From the NCBI RefSeq assembly GCF_003332305.1, contig NZ_QOIO01000008.1:1-64000 (forward strand): 64,000 nucleotides of DNA, written 5' to 3'. Shown piece after piece: positions 26,575-35,987 of this stretch. The stretch is from Microvirga aerophila. Lineage in GTDB: Bacteria; Pseudomonadota; Alphaproteobacteria; Rhizobiales; Beijerinckiaceae. Under the pieces are notes generated by a model that did no database searches, was not told where the DNA came from, and saw only the letters and a list, made by a program, of their open reading frames with translations. Position numbers and translations under genes: made by a program. The stretch's first letter is position 1. Each line of letters begins with the position of its first letter.

Positions 26575-27897
26575 GTGGCACGTCCTCTTCGGGTCGGTAT
26601 CGCCGGCCTTGGTACCGTTGGCGCAGCGGTCATCCAAATCCTTGCCCGTCAGAACGCGGTCATCGCCCAGCGGGGTGGCAGGCCCGTGCAGGTCGTGGCG
26701 GTGTCCGCCCGTGACCGGACCAAGGATCGCGGCTTCGATCTTTCACCCTTCACATGGTTCGATGATCCCATCGCGTTAGCCCGCTCGCCCGAGGTGGACT
26801 GCGTCGTGGAGCTTGTCGGCGGCTCGGAGGGAAGCGCCCGCGAGGTGGTCGAGACGGCTTTGTCCCACGGAAAGCATGTGGTGACGGCCAATAAGGCTCT
26901 CTTGGCGAAGCATGGCTCTGCCCTCGCGCGGACCGCCGAGGAAAAGGGTGTGACTCTGGCTTTCGAGGCGTCGGTCGCCGGTGGCATCCCGGTCGTCAAG
27001 ACCCTGCGCGAGGCCCTGCCCGGCAACTCCGTTTCGCGCCTCTACGGAATCCTGAACGGGACCTGCAATTACATTCTCTCACGCATGGAGCTGGAAGGCC
27101 TGACCTTCGCCGAATGCCTCAAGGACGCGCAGCGTCTCGGCTATGCGGAGGCTGATCCGACCTTCGATGTGGAAGGGTTCGACACGGCCCACAAGCTCGC
27201 GATTCTGACGAGCCTCGCCTTCGGCTCCCAGATCGACTCCGAAGCGATCTATGTGGAGGGTATCTCGTCGATCGCCCCGCTCGATCTCGCCATGGCGCAG
27301 GAACTTGGTTTCCGCATCAAGCTCCTGGGCGTCGCCGAACGCACAAATACTGGCATCGAGCAGCGGGTCCACCCGACCATGGTGCCACGCACGTCCTCCA
27401 TCGCCCAGGTGATGGGGGTAACCAACGCCGTCACGATCGACGCCGACGCCGTGAAGGAGCTGACCCTGATCGGCCCGGGCGCGGGCGGGGCCGCCACCGC
27501 CTCGGCCGTGGTCGCCGATATCGCGGACGTCGCCTCAGGGGCCGCTGGTGCTCCGTTCGGGCGCCCGGTCCATTCCCTGGAAAGCGCCCCGAGGGCACCC
27601 ATGCAGCGCCACGAAGGGGGCTATTACATCCGCCTGACGGTCCACGACCGCCCCGGCGTCGCGGCCGGCGTCGCGACCCGCATGGCGGAGGCCGACATCT
27701 CCCTTGAAAGCATCCTTCAGAAGCGCTCAGAAACTGCTGCCACGAAGGACCCGCACGGGCGGTCCGGGACGCCTGTGCCTCTGGTGCTGATCACCTATGC
27801 GGCGGCCGAGTCGGCAATCCGGTCAGCCCTAGAAGAGATTTCGGGGGATGGTCTTATTGCCGAGCCGCCCCAAGTGATCCGCATCGAGCGCGAATAG
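26575..27897 (+). CDS. hom: Homoserine dehydrogenase
   Basis: 440 residues. The GTG at 26575 is preferred because AGGAG ends 9 bases before it; a TTG at 26569 is too close to that site. The NAD(P)-binding loop is VGIAGLGTVGAAV. VTANKALLAKHG, FEASVAGGIPVVKTL, GILNGTCNYILSRME and GYAEADPTFDVEGFDTAHKLAIL are the catalytic and substrate blocks. The C-terminal ACT domain (about 355-440) begins YIRLTVHDRPGVAAGVA and probably senses threonine. It makes homoserine for Met (compare metY) and Thr. Confidence 0.97.
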   Translation: MARPLRVGIAGLGTVGAAVIQILARQNAVIAQRGGRPVQVVAVSARDRTKDRGFDLSPFTWFDDPIALARSPEVDCVVELVGGSEGSAREVVETALSHGKHVVTANKALLAKHGSALARTAEEKGVTLAFEASVAGGIPVVKTLREALPGNSVSRLYGILNGTCNYILSRMELEGLTFAECLKDAQRLGYAEADPTFDVEGFDTAHKLAILTSLAFGSQIDSEAIYVEGISSIAPLDLAMAQELGFRIKLLGVAERTNTGIEQRVHPTMVPRTSSIAQVMGVTNAVTIDADAVKELTLIGPGAGGAATASAVVADIADVASGAAGAPFGRPVHSLESAPRAPMQRHEGGYYIRLTVHDRPGVAAGVATRMAEADISLESILQKRSETAATKDPHGRSGTPVPLVLITYAAAESAIRSALEEISGDGLIAEPPQVIRIERE

Positions 27898-27955
27898 TCT
27901 ATCCAAGGCGGGCCCCTAGTTCCGCCCAACACCTTCAAAGGGAGACGAAACCTCC

Positions 27956-28954
27956 ATGTCGCAAGGCATCACCGTCCAACCGGGCCAACTTATCGAACGC
28001 ATCCTGACCCTGGAGCTCGTCCGCGTGACCGAGCGCGCGGCCGTCGCCTCGGCCCGCCTTCGTGGCCGCGGCAACGAAAAGGCCGCGGACCAGGCCGCCG
28101 TGGACGCCATGCGCCGGGAGCTCAACAAGCTGCCCATCGACGGCACGGTGGTGATCGGCGAGGGCGAGCGCGACGAGGCGCCGATGCTGTTCATCGGCGA
28201 GCGGGTCGGCAACAGGAACGGCCCGAAGGTCGACATCGCGGTCGACCCATTGGAAGGAACGACCCTTTGCGCCAAGGACATGCCGGGCTCCATTGCCGTG
28301 ATGGCCATGGCGGAGGCAGGGACGCTCCTGGCAGCTCCCGACGTTTACATGCACAAGATCGCCGTAGGCCCGGGCTATTCCAAAGGCGTCGTCGATCTCG
28401 ACGCGTCGCCTGAAGAAAACATCAACAGCCTTGCCAAGGCCAAGGGCGTGAAGCCGAACGAGCTGACCGCGCTCGTGCTCGACCGGCCGCGCCACGCGGA
28501 CCTGATTGCTGCCATCCGCAAGACCGGAGCAGGCATCCGGCTGATTTCGGACGGCGACGTGGCGGGTGTGATCTTCACCACCAAGCCCGACGAGACCGGC
28601 ATCGACATTTATCTCGGCATCGGCGCGGCGCCCGAAGGCGTGCTGGCGGCGGGCGCACTGCGCTGCATCGGCGGCCAGATGCAGGCCCGCCTGATCCTCG
28701 ATACCGAGGAGAAGCGCTCTCGCGCCCTCCAGATGGGTGTGACCGATCCGAACCGGAAATACGACATGACCGATCTCGCCCGCGGCGACGTCATCGTGGC
28801 GGCGACCGGTGTGACGGATGGGGCGCTTATCAAGGGCGTGAACTTCGGCAAGGGCGTCATCACCACCGAGACGGTCGTCTATCGTTCCGCGACAGGCACC
28901 GTGCGCCGCATCTACGGCGAGCACCGCGAACTCTCCAAGTTCCACCTGGACTAG
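27956..28954 (+). CDS. glpX: Fructose-1,6-bisphosphatase, class II
   Basis: 332 residues with GGGAGACGAAACCTCC before the ATG. Class II motifs: ERAAVASARLRGRGNEKAAD, DGTVVIGEGERDEAPMLFIG, DIAVDPLEGTTLCAKDMPG (metal-binding), GIGAAPEGVLAAGALRCIGG and AATGVTDGALIKGV. It dephosphorylates fructose 1,6-bisphosphate in gluconeogenesis or the Calvin cycle. It sits in the alaC-hom-glpX-recJ order. Confidence 0.96.
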   Translation: MSQGITVQPGQLIERILTLELVRVTERAAVASARLRGRGNEKAADQAAVDAMRRELNKLPIDGTVVIGEGERDEAPMLFIGERVGNRNGPKVDIAVDPLEGTTLCAKDMPGSIAVMAMAEAGTLLAAPDVYMHKIAVGPGYSKGVVDLDASPEENINSLAKAKGVKPNELTALVLDRPRHADLIAAIRKTGAGIRLISDGDVAGVIFTTKPDETGIDIYLGIGAAPEGVLAAGALRCIGGQMQARLILDTEEKRSRALQMGVTDPNRKYDMTDLARGDVIVAATGVTDGALIKGVNFGKGVITTETVVYRSATGTVRRIYGEHRELSKFHLD

Positions 28955-28961
28955 AGCCCGG

Positions 28962-28989
28962 AAAGGGGCTCCCCGCCGGGAGCCCTTTT
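28962..28989 (+). terminator. Terminator of glpX
   Basis: AAAGGGGCTCCC, CGCC, GGGAGCCCTTTT: a 12-bp stem ending in T residues right after the stop codon. Confidence 0.88.
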
Positions 28990-29038
28990 CCTTCCCAAGG
29001 CCAAGACGGCCTATCAGGATCCACGAGGGGCCGATCGA

Positions 29039-29500
29039 ATGGCCGGTGCAAGCCAGAGCAATATCGTCATTCGGCCCTTCCAAGCCGAGGATCGGGCAGC
29101 CTGGGAGCCGCTGTGGCAGGGCTACCTGACGTTCTATAAGGCGTCGCTCTCGGCCGAGGTTACGGACACGACGTGGCGGCGGCTGCTCGATCCGGCGGAG
29201 CCGATGCAGGGTCTTGTGGCCCTGCTCGGCGGCGAGATCGTCGGCATTGTCCACACCGTCTACCATCGCTCGACCTGGACGATCGGCGATTACTGCTACC
29301 TGCAGGATCTCTTCATCTCAGAGGCGGCCCGGGGCCGGGGAATCGGCAGGTCGCTGATCGAGGCGGTTTACGAGAGGGCGAGGGCGAACGGGGCAAGCCG
29401 GGTCTATTGGCTGACCCACGAATCCAACACATCCGCACAGGGGCTCTACGATAAGGTTGCTGCCCGCAGCGGCTTCATCCAATACCGGCAGATGTTTTGA
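29039..29500 (+). CDS. GNAT-family N-acetyltransferase
   Basis: 153 residues covering one GNAT domain: IVIRPFQAEDRAAWEPLW, the central strand GEIVGIVHTVYH, and the acetyl-CoA loop LFISEAARGRGIGRSLIEAV. The C-terminal RVYWLTHESNTSAQGLYDKV is the usual final helix and strand. Acceptor unknown. It lies between glpX and recJ, 25 bases before the latter. Confidence 0.9.
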   Translation: MAGASQSNIVIRPFQAEDRAAWEPLWQGYLTFYKASLSAEVTDTTWRRLLDPAEPMQGLVALLGGEIVGIVHTVYHRSTWTIGDYCYLQDLFISEAARGRGIGRSLIEAVYERARANGASRVYWLTHESNTSAQGLYDKVAARSGFIQYRQMF

Positions 29501-29525
29501 CCACATTTCGGGTTAGTCTCCGCCG

Positions 29526-31337
29526 GTGACCGAATCAGCTCCACTGCATCTGCCCCGTCCGTTTTTGGGCGTGACCCGCTCCGCCCTTGGCCGCACCTGG
29601 GTCGAACGCTGCACTGCCGCGCAGGGCAGCATCGCGCTTGCGATTGCGCAAACCCATGGCTTGGCTGACGTACTGGCCCGCGTTCTCGCCGGGCGAGGGG
29701 TGGGAATTCACGAGACGGAAGGGTTCCTCAACCCGCGCCTGCGGGACCTGATGCCCGACCCGCATGTGCTGACGGACATGGAAGCCGCCGCCGCGCGCCT
29801 AGCCGACTCAGTGATCCGCACCGAAAAGGTCGCGATCTTCGGGGATTACGATGTGGACGGCGCCTGCAGCGCCGCCCTCTTGGCCGAGTATCTGCGCGCC
29901 TGCGGGGTGCCTTATCTCATCCATATCCCTGATCGGATCACGGAAGGATACGGCCCGAATGTCGATGCCATTCGCGGATTGAGGGAGCAGGGCGCCGACA
30001 TCCTCGTCACGGTCGATTGTGGAACGTCCAGCCTCGTGCCCTTGGCGGAAGCGACGAAAATCGGCCTCGACGCTTTGGTGCTGGACCACCACCAGGCCCC
30101 TTCGGAGCTTCCCGAGGTGGTGGCGCTCGTCAATCCTAACCGTCAGGACGACCTATCGGGTCTGGGCCACCTCTGTGCCGCTGGGGTGGTGTTCCTGTTT
30201 CTCGTGGCGCTGAACCGCACCCTGCGCGCACGGGGCTTCTTCAATGGCCGCCGCGAGCCCGAGCTCATGGCGAGCCTCGACCTCGTGGCGCTTGCCACCG
30301 TAGCGGACGTCGTGCCGCTGATCGGCCTTAATCGCGCTTTCGTCCGCCAGGGCCTTGCGGTCATGCGCAGTCGCCGGCGGGTCGGCCTTGCGGCCCTTCT
30401 CGACGCCGCGGGTCTCGCAGGCGCTCCCGAATGCTGGCATCTCGGGTATCTGGTGGGACCCCGCATCAATGCGGGTGGCCGAATCGGCGATGCCGCCCTG
30501 GGGTCCAGGCTGCTTCTCACGGAGGATGCTTATCAGGCCGGGCAACTGGCGGCCGAACTCGACCGGCTGAACCGGGAGCGCCAAGCCATCGAGGTGACGG
30601 CTGTCGCCGAGGCGGAGGCCCAGGCCTTCATGGCCCTCGAACGGGTTCCGGATCAGCCCGTGGTCGTGACCGCTTCGGCCGAGTGGCACCCTGGCGTGGT
30701 CGGGCTGATCGCCGCCCGAACCAAGGAGCGCTTCCGCCGGCCAGCATTCGCCTTCACGCTCAACCAGGACGGCACGGCGACGGGCTCGGGCCGATCCGTG
30801 CCAGGGGTCGATCTGGGGTCGGTGGTTCGAGGGGCCGTGGACGCTGGCCTCGCCGTCAAGGGAGGCGGGCATACCATGGCGGCCGGCGTGACCATTCAGG
30901 CCGCCAACCTCGAGCGTTTCGTGGCCTACGCGACGGAGCGTCTCTCCGATCCGGTCAGCGTGGCCCAGTTGAACGACCACTTCGCGGTTGATGCGACCTT
31001 GACGGCCGGTGGAGCGCAGCCAGGCATCGTCGCTGCACTGGATCGGGCAGGGCCGTTCGGCTCCGGCCAGCCGGAGCCGGTTTTCGTTTTCCCGCAGCAT
31101 CGACTCGTCGAGGCGCGGGAGGTCGGAAGCGGCGGCCATGTGCGGGTGAAACTCCGAGGCGGCGACGGGTCCATCATTGGCGGAATCGCTTTCCGCGCCG
31201 CCGGCCAGCCGCTCGGTAACGCCCTTTCGAACGCCATGGGCAGCAGTCTCCATGTGGCCGGAACTCTCTCGGTCGACCGTTGGGGCGGGGGCGAAAAGGT
31301 CGAGGTTAGGATTATGGACGCGGCGAAGCCAGAATAA
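29526..31337 (+). CDS. recJ: Single-stranded-DNA-specific 5'-3' exonuclease RecJ
   Basis: 603 residues from GTG 29526. The DHH motifs are IFGDYDVDGACSAALL, LVTVDCGTSS, LVLDHHQAP, VALVNPNRQDD and LGHLCAAGVVF; the DHHA1 part has GVVGLIAARTKERFRRPAF and VKGGGHTMAAG. The C-terminal OB-like region binds DNA. RecJ degrades ssDNA in recombination and repair. Length and motif order are normal. Confidence 0.96.
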   Translation: MTESAPLHLPRPFLGVTRSALGRTWVERCTAAQGSIALAIAQTHGLADVLARVLAGRGVGIHETEGFLNPRLRDLMPDPHVLTDMEAAAARLADSVIRTEKVAIFGDYDVDGACSAALLAEYLRACGVPYLIHIPDRITEGYGPNVDAIRGLREQGADILVTVDCGTSSLVPLAEATKIGLDALVLDHHQAPSELPEVVALVNPNRQDDLSGLGHLCAAGVVFLFLVALNRTLRARGFFNGRREPELMASLDLVALATVADVVPLIGLNRAFVRQGLAVMRSRRRVGLAALLDAAGLAGAPECWHLGYLVGPRINAGGRIGDAALGSRLLLTEDAYQAGQLAAELDRLNRERQAIEVTAVAEAEAQAFMALERVPDQPVVVTASAEWHPGVVGLIAARTKERFRRPAFAFTLNQDGTATGSGRSVPGVDLGSVVRGAVDAGLAVKGGGHTMAAGVTIQAANLERFVAYATERLSDPVSVAQLNDHFAVDATLTAGGAQPGIVAALDRAGPFGSGQPEPVFVFPQHRLVEAREVGSGGHVRVKLRGGDGSIIGGIAFRAAGQPLGNALSNAMGSSLHVAGTLSVDRWGGGEKVEVRIMDAAKPE

Positions 31338-31411
31338 GTCATTCTGACGCTTGCGGCGGCGAAAGAACCCATCTATATGTCCGCGCACTTCGGCGGCACT
31401 GCCCCGATTAA

Positions 31412-31486
31412 GCGGCCTTCGTCTATCGGTTAGGACACCAGCCTTTCACGCTGGGAAGAGGGGTTCGATTCCCCTAGGCCGCGCCA
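31412..31486 (+). tRNA. tRNA-Glu(TTC)
   Basis: A complete 75-base cloverleaf with encoded CCA. Acceptor GCGGCCT pairs with AGGCCGC, the anticodon stem CCAGC/GCTGG encloses CTTTCAC with anticodon TTC, and the T-loop is TTCGATT in a GGGG/CCCC stem. Confidence 0.97.
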
Positions 31487-31597
31487 TCCCGACTTCCCCG
31501 AAAAATGATGCTTCTCCTCAGGAGTGTCCGAACTAAAATGGGCCTGATGCATTCGAGGGTGATCACTCGCGAAGCTCCCATCCGACGCTGGAACCCC

Positions 31598-31828
31598 ATG
31601 CCCCGTTACTTCTTCAACATCCGCGACGGCTACGACCTCGACGAGGACGAGGAGGGCATCGAACTCCCGGACATCGAGGCCGCCCGCGCTGAGGCTCTGG
31701 CGACCGTCGAGGAACTGCGAGACCAGTTGACCGATGCCGGGAACATCGAGCTGGAAATCACCGACGAGGAAGGGCGGCGGCTGCTCACCGTTCCGTTCTT
31801 TCGCGGGTCGCATCGCGGCAGACGCTGA
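31598..31828 (+). CDS. DUF6894 family small protein
   Basis: 76 residues from MPRYFFNIRDGYDLDEDEEG, the standard start of this family; an upstream in-frame ATG is not conserved. ELPDIEAARAEALATVEEL and the end LEITDEEGRRLLTVPF complete the small alpha/beta unit. Many copies usually exist per genome in Hyphomicrobiales. Function unknown. Confidence 0.82.
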   Translation: MPRYFFNIRDGYDLDEDEEGIELPDIEAARAEALATVEELRDQLTDAGNIELEITDEEGRRLLTVPFFRGSHRGRR

Positions 31829-31842
31829 GAGCCTGCCCGCCT

Positions 31843-32649
31843 TCACGGAATATGGAAGTGAAACAGGCGGGCGACCGTTATGCGAGGAAGGCCGAGCGCC
31901 TCTAGCCGAATGACACCTATCGCTACGATAGCGCCCAGGGACGGCCCGACGAAGTAGATCCACTGGTGGTCGAACAGGCCGGCGATCAGAGCCGGCCCGA
32001 AGGATCGGGCGGGATTCGCGCCCGTGCCGGAGATCGGCGCTTCGAGCCACACCAGGATGCTGAAGAGAATCGGCATCGTGAAGGGCGTAAAATTCCGGGT
32101 TCTCGGGTGAGCGGCCGTCGTGAAGATCGTCATGATGAGCAGGAACGTGACGCCTGCTTCGCCCAGCAGAGCCGTCCATACGGAAACTCCGTGTCCCGGC
32201 ACGGTTGCGCCGAACGAGACGCTTTTTCCCAATTGCCCCCATGCCAGGAGCAGCAGGGCTCCGGCGACGGCCCCGGCGAACTGCGCAAGCGCATACAGGA
32301 CCGCATCGCGCCATGCGAGCTTGTCCTCGAGCCAGAACGCCAGGGTCACCACTGGATTGAGATGCGCTCCACTGACCTTTCCAAGTGGCGAGATGGCGAT
32401 CAGGGTTCCGACCGATCCGAACAGCGCTCCTGTCAGGAACCGGCGAAGCCCGTCGCCTGGAACGAGCCGCTCGGCAGGGCTGTCTTGCCCGAACATGAGA
32501 ATGACGATGGACACGCCAACCCCGACCAGGAGGGCTGTGCCGAGAAATTCGGCTGCGTAAAGAGACGGGTGCAGGCGGTCGGGTGGAAACGGAGCGCCAT
32601 GGAGGGGCCTGTCCGGAGGAGAGCTCTGACGCCCCGGCTCATCCTCCAT
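31843..32649 (-). CDS. MIP-family channel (aquaporin-like)
   Basis: 268 residues with six membrane helices. The two half-helix pore loops are SGAHLNPVVTLAFW, an NPV in place of the usual NPA, and SGTGANPARSFGPAL. The Arg after the second NPA, part of the selectivity filter, is present. A 25-residue polar N-terminus precedes helix 1. Its start overlaps the glycosidase gene's stop by 11 bases, so both are on one transcript. It may pass water or small polyols; the NPV change could alter selectivity. Confidence 0.9.
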   Translation of the reverse strand: MEDEPGRQSSPPDRPLHGAPFPPDRLHPSLYAAEFLGTALLVGVGVSIVILMFGQDSPAERLVPGDGLRRFLTGALFGSVGTLIAISPLGKVSGAHLNPVVTLAFWLEDKLAWRDAVLYALAQFAGAVAGALLLLAWGQLGKSVSFGATVPGHGVSVWTALLGEAGVTFLLIMTIFTTAAHPRTRNFTPFTMPILFSILVWLEAPISGTGANPARSFGPALIAGLFDHQWIYFVGPSLGAIVAIGVIRLEALGLPRITVARLFHFHIP

Positions 32650-33955
32650 GGTCCGCCATCGTCTGCGTTGCCGACGTCCCCTGGCGCAGGTCGCGCGCCT
32701 CCGCCTGCTGATGGTCCGATTGCGTGGTGCCGAACTGGCTTGGCCGAACGACCGGCACGGTCAAGCACACGCTTTGCGTCGGCAGGACCCGGCGCCACCT
32801 TTGGATCAATTGCTGGTACGCCGTGCCGACTGGGCGGATGTTCCGGTCGAGATCGTAGAGGCCAAGCGGATTGACCCGGCCGTTCTCCTCGCGAAGTGCA
32901 GTGTCCCAATCCACTTGGTCGGTGAGCGAGTACCAGGTGAACCCGACAATGGGCACCCCGCTGTTGCGGACCCGCAGCACATTGGCCCATTCCTTCCGCA
33001 GCCAGATCTCGGCTTCATCGCCGTTCGGGCCCTGGGCAAGGTTCGTTTCCGTATGCATGACGGGGAGGCGGTAGCGGTCGTAATACTGGCGGGTGATCTC
33101 GGCATAGCCGAAGATTTCTCCGGCGGCCCAGGTCCGGCCATCGGGCGCGACCCTGTGCTCATTGGTGACATAATAGTCGTTCCCCATGATGCAGTGCTGG
33201 CGAAGATGGTTCTGGAGGAAGAAGTGGTATTCCTCCCTGGTCATCCCGTTATCCACGAGAAATTCGTACATTTCGGAATCGACGCGGCGACCATAATTCA
33301 GGTCGAGGGAGAGAAAGCGGCGCGCGTTCGACACTTCGGCGTTCTTGATCGCGTCAGGTTCGTCCGCATGGAAATATTCGGAGGACTCGCTCTGGATGAA
33401 GATCGCATCCGGACGAACGTCGAGGATCGCCGCCATCGCCAGGACGTTCGCTTTGACGATGTGCTTGAGCGCCGTCACGAACGCCTTGTCGTTTGAGAGC
33501 TGCTCGTTCCACCAGCCGTAAGCCGCCGAGAAGGTGGCGCAGATGAACATCTCATTGACCGGCGTGTAGAGTTGCACCCAGGGAAAGCGCCGCGCAAACG
33601 CGCTCGCATATTGGGCGAACAGCGCCGGAAAATCCGGATTCTGGAAGTTGCTGATCCAATCCGGCACGCCGAAATGGCAGAGATCCACGATGGGCACCAC
33701 ATCGAGCGATTTGAGCACCCCAAAGGTCTCGTCGGGAAAGCTCCAGTCATATCGGTTCTGGCCCAGCCATACGCGATGGATCGGCGGGCCATAGCGCAGG
33801 TAGCGGATGTCAAGTTCCTGCAGGAGTTCGAAGTCCCTACGCCAGTGCTTGTAGTGGCCGCACTTGTCCATCTCGTCGACGCGGACGGTGCCGTTCTTGA
33901 TTGTCGGATAGCTGTTCTCGATTCCGGTCGCGAACATGAACCAGGGCGCAGTCAT
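32639..33955 (-). CDS. Glycoside hydrolase, family 1-like (beta-glucosidase type)
   Basis: 438 residues from MTAPWFMFATGIENSYPTI. A TIM-barrel glycosidase with HWRRDFELLQELDIRYLRYG near the N-terminus, VPIVDLCHFGVPDW, the likely acid/base Glu in YTPVNEM, the likely nucleophile in MHTETN and IVGFTWYSLTDQVDW. The active-site context TETN differs from the TENG of classical GH1, so it may belong to a divergent group acting on an uncharacterised sugar. It is upstream of an aquaporin. The last 50 residues are polar and non-conserved. Confidence 0.8.
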   Translation of the reverse strand: MTAPWFMFATGIENSYPTIKNGTVRVDEMDKCGHYKHWRRDFELLQELDIRYLRYGPPIHRVWLGQNRYDWSFPDETFGVLKSLDVVPIVDLCHFGVPDWISNFQNPDFPALFAQYASAFARRFPWVQLYTPVNEMFICATFSAAYGWWNEQLSNDKAFVTALKHIVKANVLAMAAILDVRPDAIFIQSESSEYFHADEPDAIKNAEVSNARRFLSLDLNYGRRVDSEMYEFLVDNGMTREEYHFFLQNHLRQHCIMGNDYYVTNEHRVAPDGRTWAAGEIFGYAEITRQYYDRYRLPVMHTETNLAQGPNGDEAEIWLRKEWANVLRVRNSGVPIVGFTWYSLTDQVDWDTALREENGRVNPLGLYDLDRNIRPVGTAYQQLIQRWRRVLPTQSVCLTVPVVRPSQFGTTQSDHQQAEARDLRQGTSATQTMADHGG

Positions 33956-34107
33956 TGCGAGCCTCCGAGAGGGGGCTCCAAGACGCGCCCTCAACGCAAG
34001 TGTTTCGTGCAAGTGACGTCAAACCAGTAGCCTCAACCATATGAGGCTCGGGTGATTTGGGAAAGTGCCAAGGTTGGGCGGCCTGGAAGGCTTATTCTCG
34101 AATCCCT

Positions 34108-35103
34108 TCAGCTCGTTTGCGGATCGTCGAAGGCCTTGAACGCTTCCCTTCGGAGCACGTCCGGCTCTTCAAGATAGCGGGCCGAGTGGTGGAAGAGGGC
34201 CAGGTCCTTCACGTTCGCCAAGCGGGCGAGATGTCCAGCCTGCCAGGCGGTCAGGTGAAGGGAGGCTTCGGCGAGTGTCCGGTCGCGTTCGAGAAAGACC
34301 GCCTCGATGAACAGCTGGTCGGCCTCCCGGGCCAGGAACAGGATTTTCTCCTTGTTGCTCTCGCTGAAACCGGCATCCGTCACGTACACGACCGATTGTC
34401 CCGGCCCGACGAAGAAGAGCTGGTGCCGGAGCTCCTTGAGGGAGACGGTCCCGACCCCCGGAACCACGAGATCCCCGTCAAATGCTCCTGTCCTGATCAG
34501 GCTCTTGGCTTCACTCAGCCATGGGCCCTTCGGCAGACCGAGGCTTTCCAGGACGCCACGCCTGACATTGACCCGAACGGTTTCCCTGAAACCAAAGGCC
34601 AGGGAAGGGATGCCGTGGTCGAGGGCTACGGCTTCAATGCGAAAATCGTCATCCGCGAGCACCACCTGCTTGGGAAGCTCCGAGACGCCAAGCTCCTCCC
34701 GCCTGAAGACCCGTCTGGCCGAGAAGCTTGCTCGCCGGGAGATCTGAACCCCGTCGAACTCGCCCACATGGAGCTGAAAATCGACAGACGTTTCGTCGAC
34801 GAGGTTCCAGGTGAAGCCTTGAAGCTTGTGCTCGACCCGGTCGATGAAATCGGGCGGGCCGATCAGATGCAGCGGTCCGGCACGATGGAGACAGACCCGA
34901 AGCAGCCGCTCGAAACCGGCGAAGTGGTCGATGTGGGTATGGGAGACGAAAACGTGGCTGACCCGCATCAGCTCCCGGTTGGAGAGGGGACTGAGATCGC
35001 CGAGATCGAACAAGATGGCGCGGCGGCCGTAATGAAAATCGATATACAGCCCCGGATCGTCGAACGGGCCGTTGATCGGCCTTGGCTGAACCAGCCAGCT
35101 CAT
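34108..35103 (-). CDS. MBL-fold metallohydrolase, RNase Z-like
   Basis: 331 residues. The zinc motif VSHTHIDHFAG (residues about 53-63) is the HxHxDH signature, with ILFDLGDLSPLSNRELM before it, a Tyr/Asp strand VVYVTDAGFSESN and a later ligand His in SLHLTAWQAG. The substrate exosite of true tRNase Z is not evident, so it is better called an RNase Z-like hydrolase. It overlaps the dgoA stop by 4 bases and is translationally coupled to it. Confidence 0.85.
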   Translation of the reverse strand: MSWLVQPRPINGPFDDPGLYIDFHYGRRAILFDLGDLSPLSNRELMRVSHVFVSHTHIDHFAGFERLLRVCLHRAGPLHLIGPPDFIDRVEHKLQGFTWNLVDETSVDFQLHVGEFDGVQISRRASFSARRVFRREELGVSELPKQVVLADDDFRIEAVALDHGIPSLAFGFRETVRVNVRRGVLESLGLPKGPWLSEAKSLIRTGAFDGDLVVPGVGTVSLKELRHQLFFVGPGQSVVYVTDAGFSESNKEKILFLAREADQLFIEAVFLERDRTLAEASLHLTAWQAGHLARLANVKDLALFHHSARYLEEPDVLRREAFKAFDDPQTS

Positions 35104-35774
35104 CCGGCCCGCATGACTCGCCAGGCTTTCGCGAAATCATCGGCGTTCCGGCGGATCTCCTCGACCGACATGGCCGGCGTGAACAGGGCGGAGCCGAGGC
35201 CGAAACCGTCCGCGCCTGCGTCCACATACGATTTCATCGTATCGGGCTTGATGCCGCCGACCGGAATGACGATCGCGTCCTTCGGCAGCACCGCCCGCCA
35301 GGCCTTCACCACCGCCGGCGGGGTGGCCTCGGCGGGAAAGATCTTGATGGCGTCCGCACCGGCCTTCAACGCCGCGAAGGCTTCCGTGGGCGTGGCGACG
35401 CCTGGGGTGCAGACGAGGCCGAGATCTTTGGCCCGCCGGATAACGTCTGTGTCCGCGTGGGGCATCACGATGAGTTTCCCGCCCATGTCGTGCACGCCGT
35501 TGACCAAGTCAGGCTCAAGCACCGTGCCAGCGCCGACGAGAACATCCTTAGGCATCCTTTTTGCCAGGGTTTCGATGCTCCGGAACGGCTCGGGGGAATT
35601 GAGCGGCACCTCAATGATGCGAAATCCGGCCTCGACAAGAGCGTTTCCCACGGCTTCCGCATTCTCGGGCTTGAGACCCCGAAGGATCGCCACCAGTGGA
35701 AGGCCCGTCATAAAATCTCGCAGCAAGGGAGCATCCTCGGTTCGCGCATCGAAAAAAGGGGTCTCAGGTGCCAA
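35100..35774 (-). CDS. dgoA: 2-dehydro-3-deoxy-6-phosphogalactonate aldolase
   Basis: 224 residues of the KDPG/KDPGal aldolase family. LPLVAILRGLKPENA, the catalytic Glu region FRIIEVPLNSPEPFRSI, VGAGTVLEPDLV, the Schiff-base Lys in AIKIFPAEA, and VGGIKPDTMKSYVDAGADG are present. EVPLNSP and the GLGSALF end match DgoA (DeLey-Doudoroff galactose pathway) more than Eda as I know them. It releases pyruvate and glyceraldehyde 3-phosphate. The FAH-like and GH genes nearby point to sugar-acid use. Confidence 0.88.
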   Translation of the reverse strand: MAPETPFFDARTEDAPLLRDFMTGLPLVAILRGLKPENAEAVGNALVEAGFRIIEVPLNSPEPFRSIETLAKRMPKDVLVGAGTVLEPDLVNGVHDMGGKLIVMPHADTDVIRRAKDLGLVCTPGVATPTEAFAALKAGADAIKIFPAEATPPAVVKAWRAVLPKDAIVIPVGGIKPDTMKSYVDAGADGFGLGSALFTPAMSVEEIRRNADDFAKAWRVMRAG

Positions 35775-35987
35775 TGTATTCCTAACACCGTCAACCCACC
35801 TGGCGCCATTTACCTGGCAGCCGGTTTCAGGGTTTCAACCTTACCCAACGGACTGAAAAGCGTCCGGTTCGGCTGGAGCTGGCCAAGCTTCCGTGGAATT
35901 GCACCGCCGCTTGATGGTACGATAGAGACGCGCTCGACCTCTCGGGCATCCTTCCATCCGCGAGAGCTCCTCGTACCGAGAAAATGC

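Noticed and set aside
35082..35987. Long plus-strand open frame running into the Lrp gene
   Set aside because: It lies antisense to dgoA and has no family features before MKSPAKSPSS; GC-rich DNA gives long empty frames.
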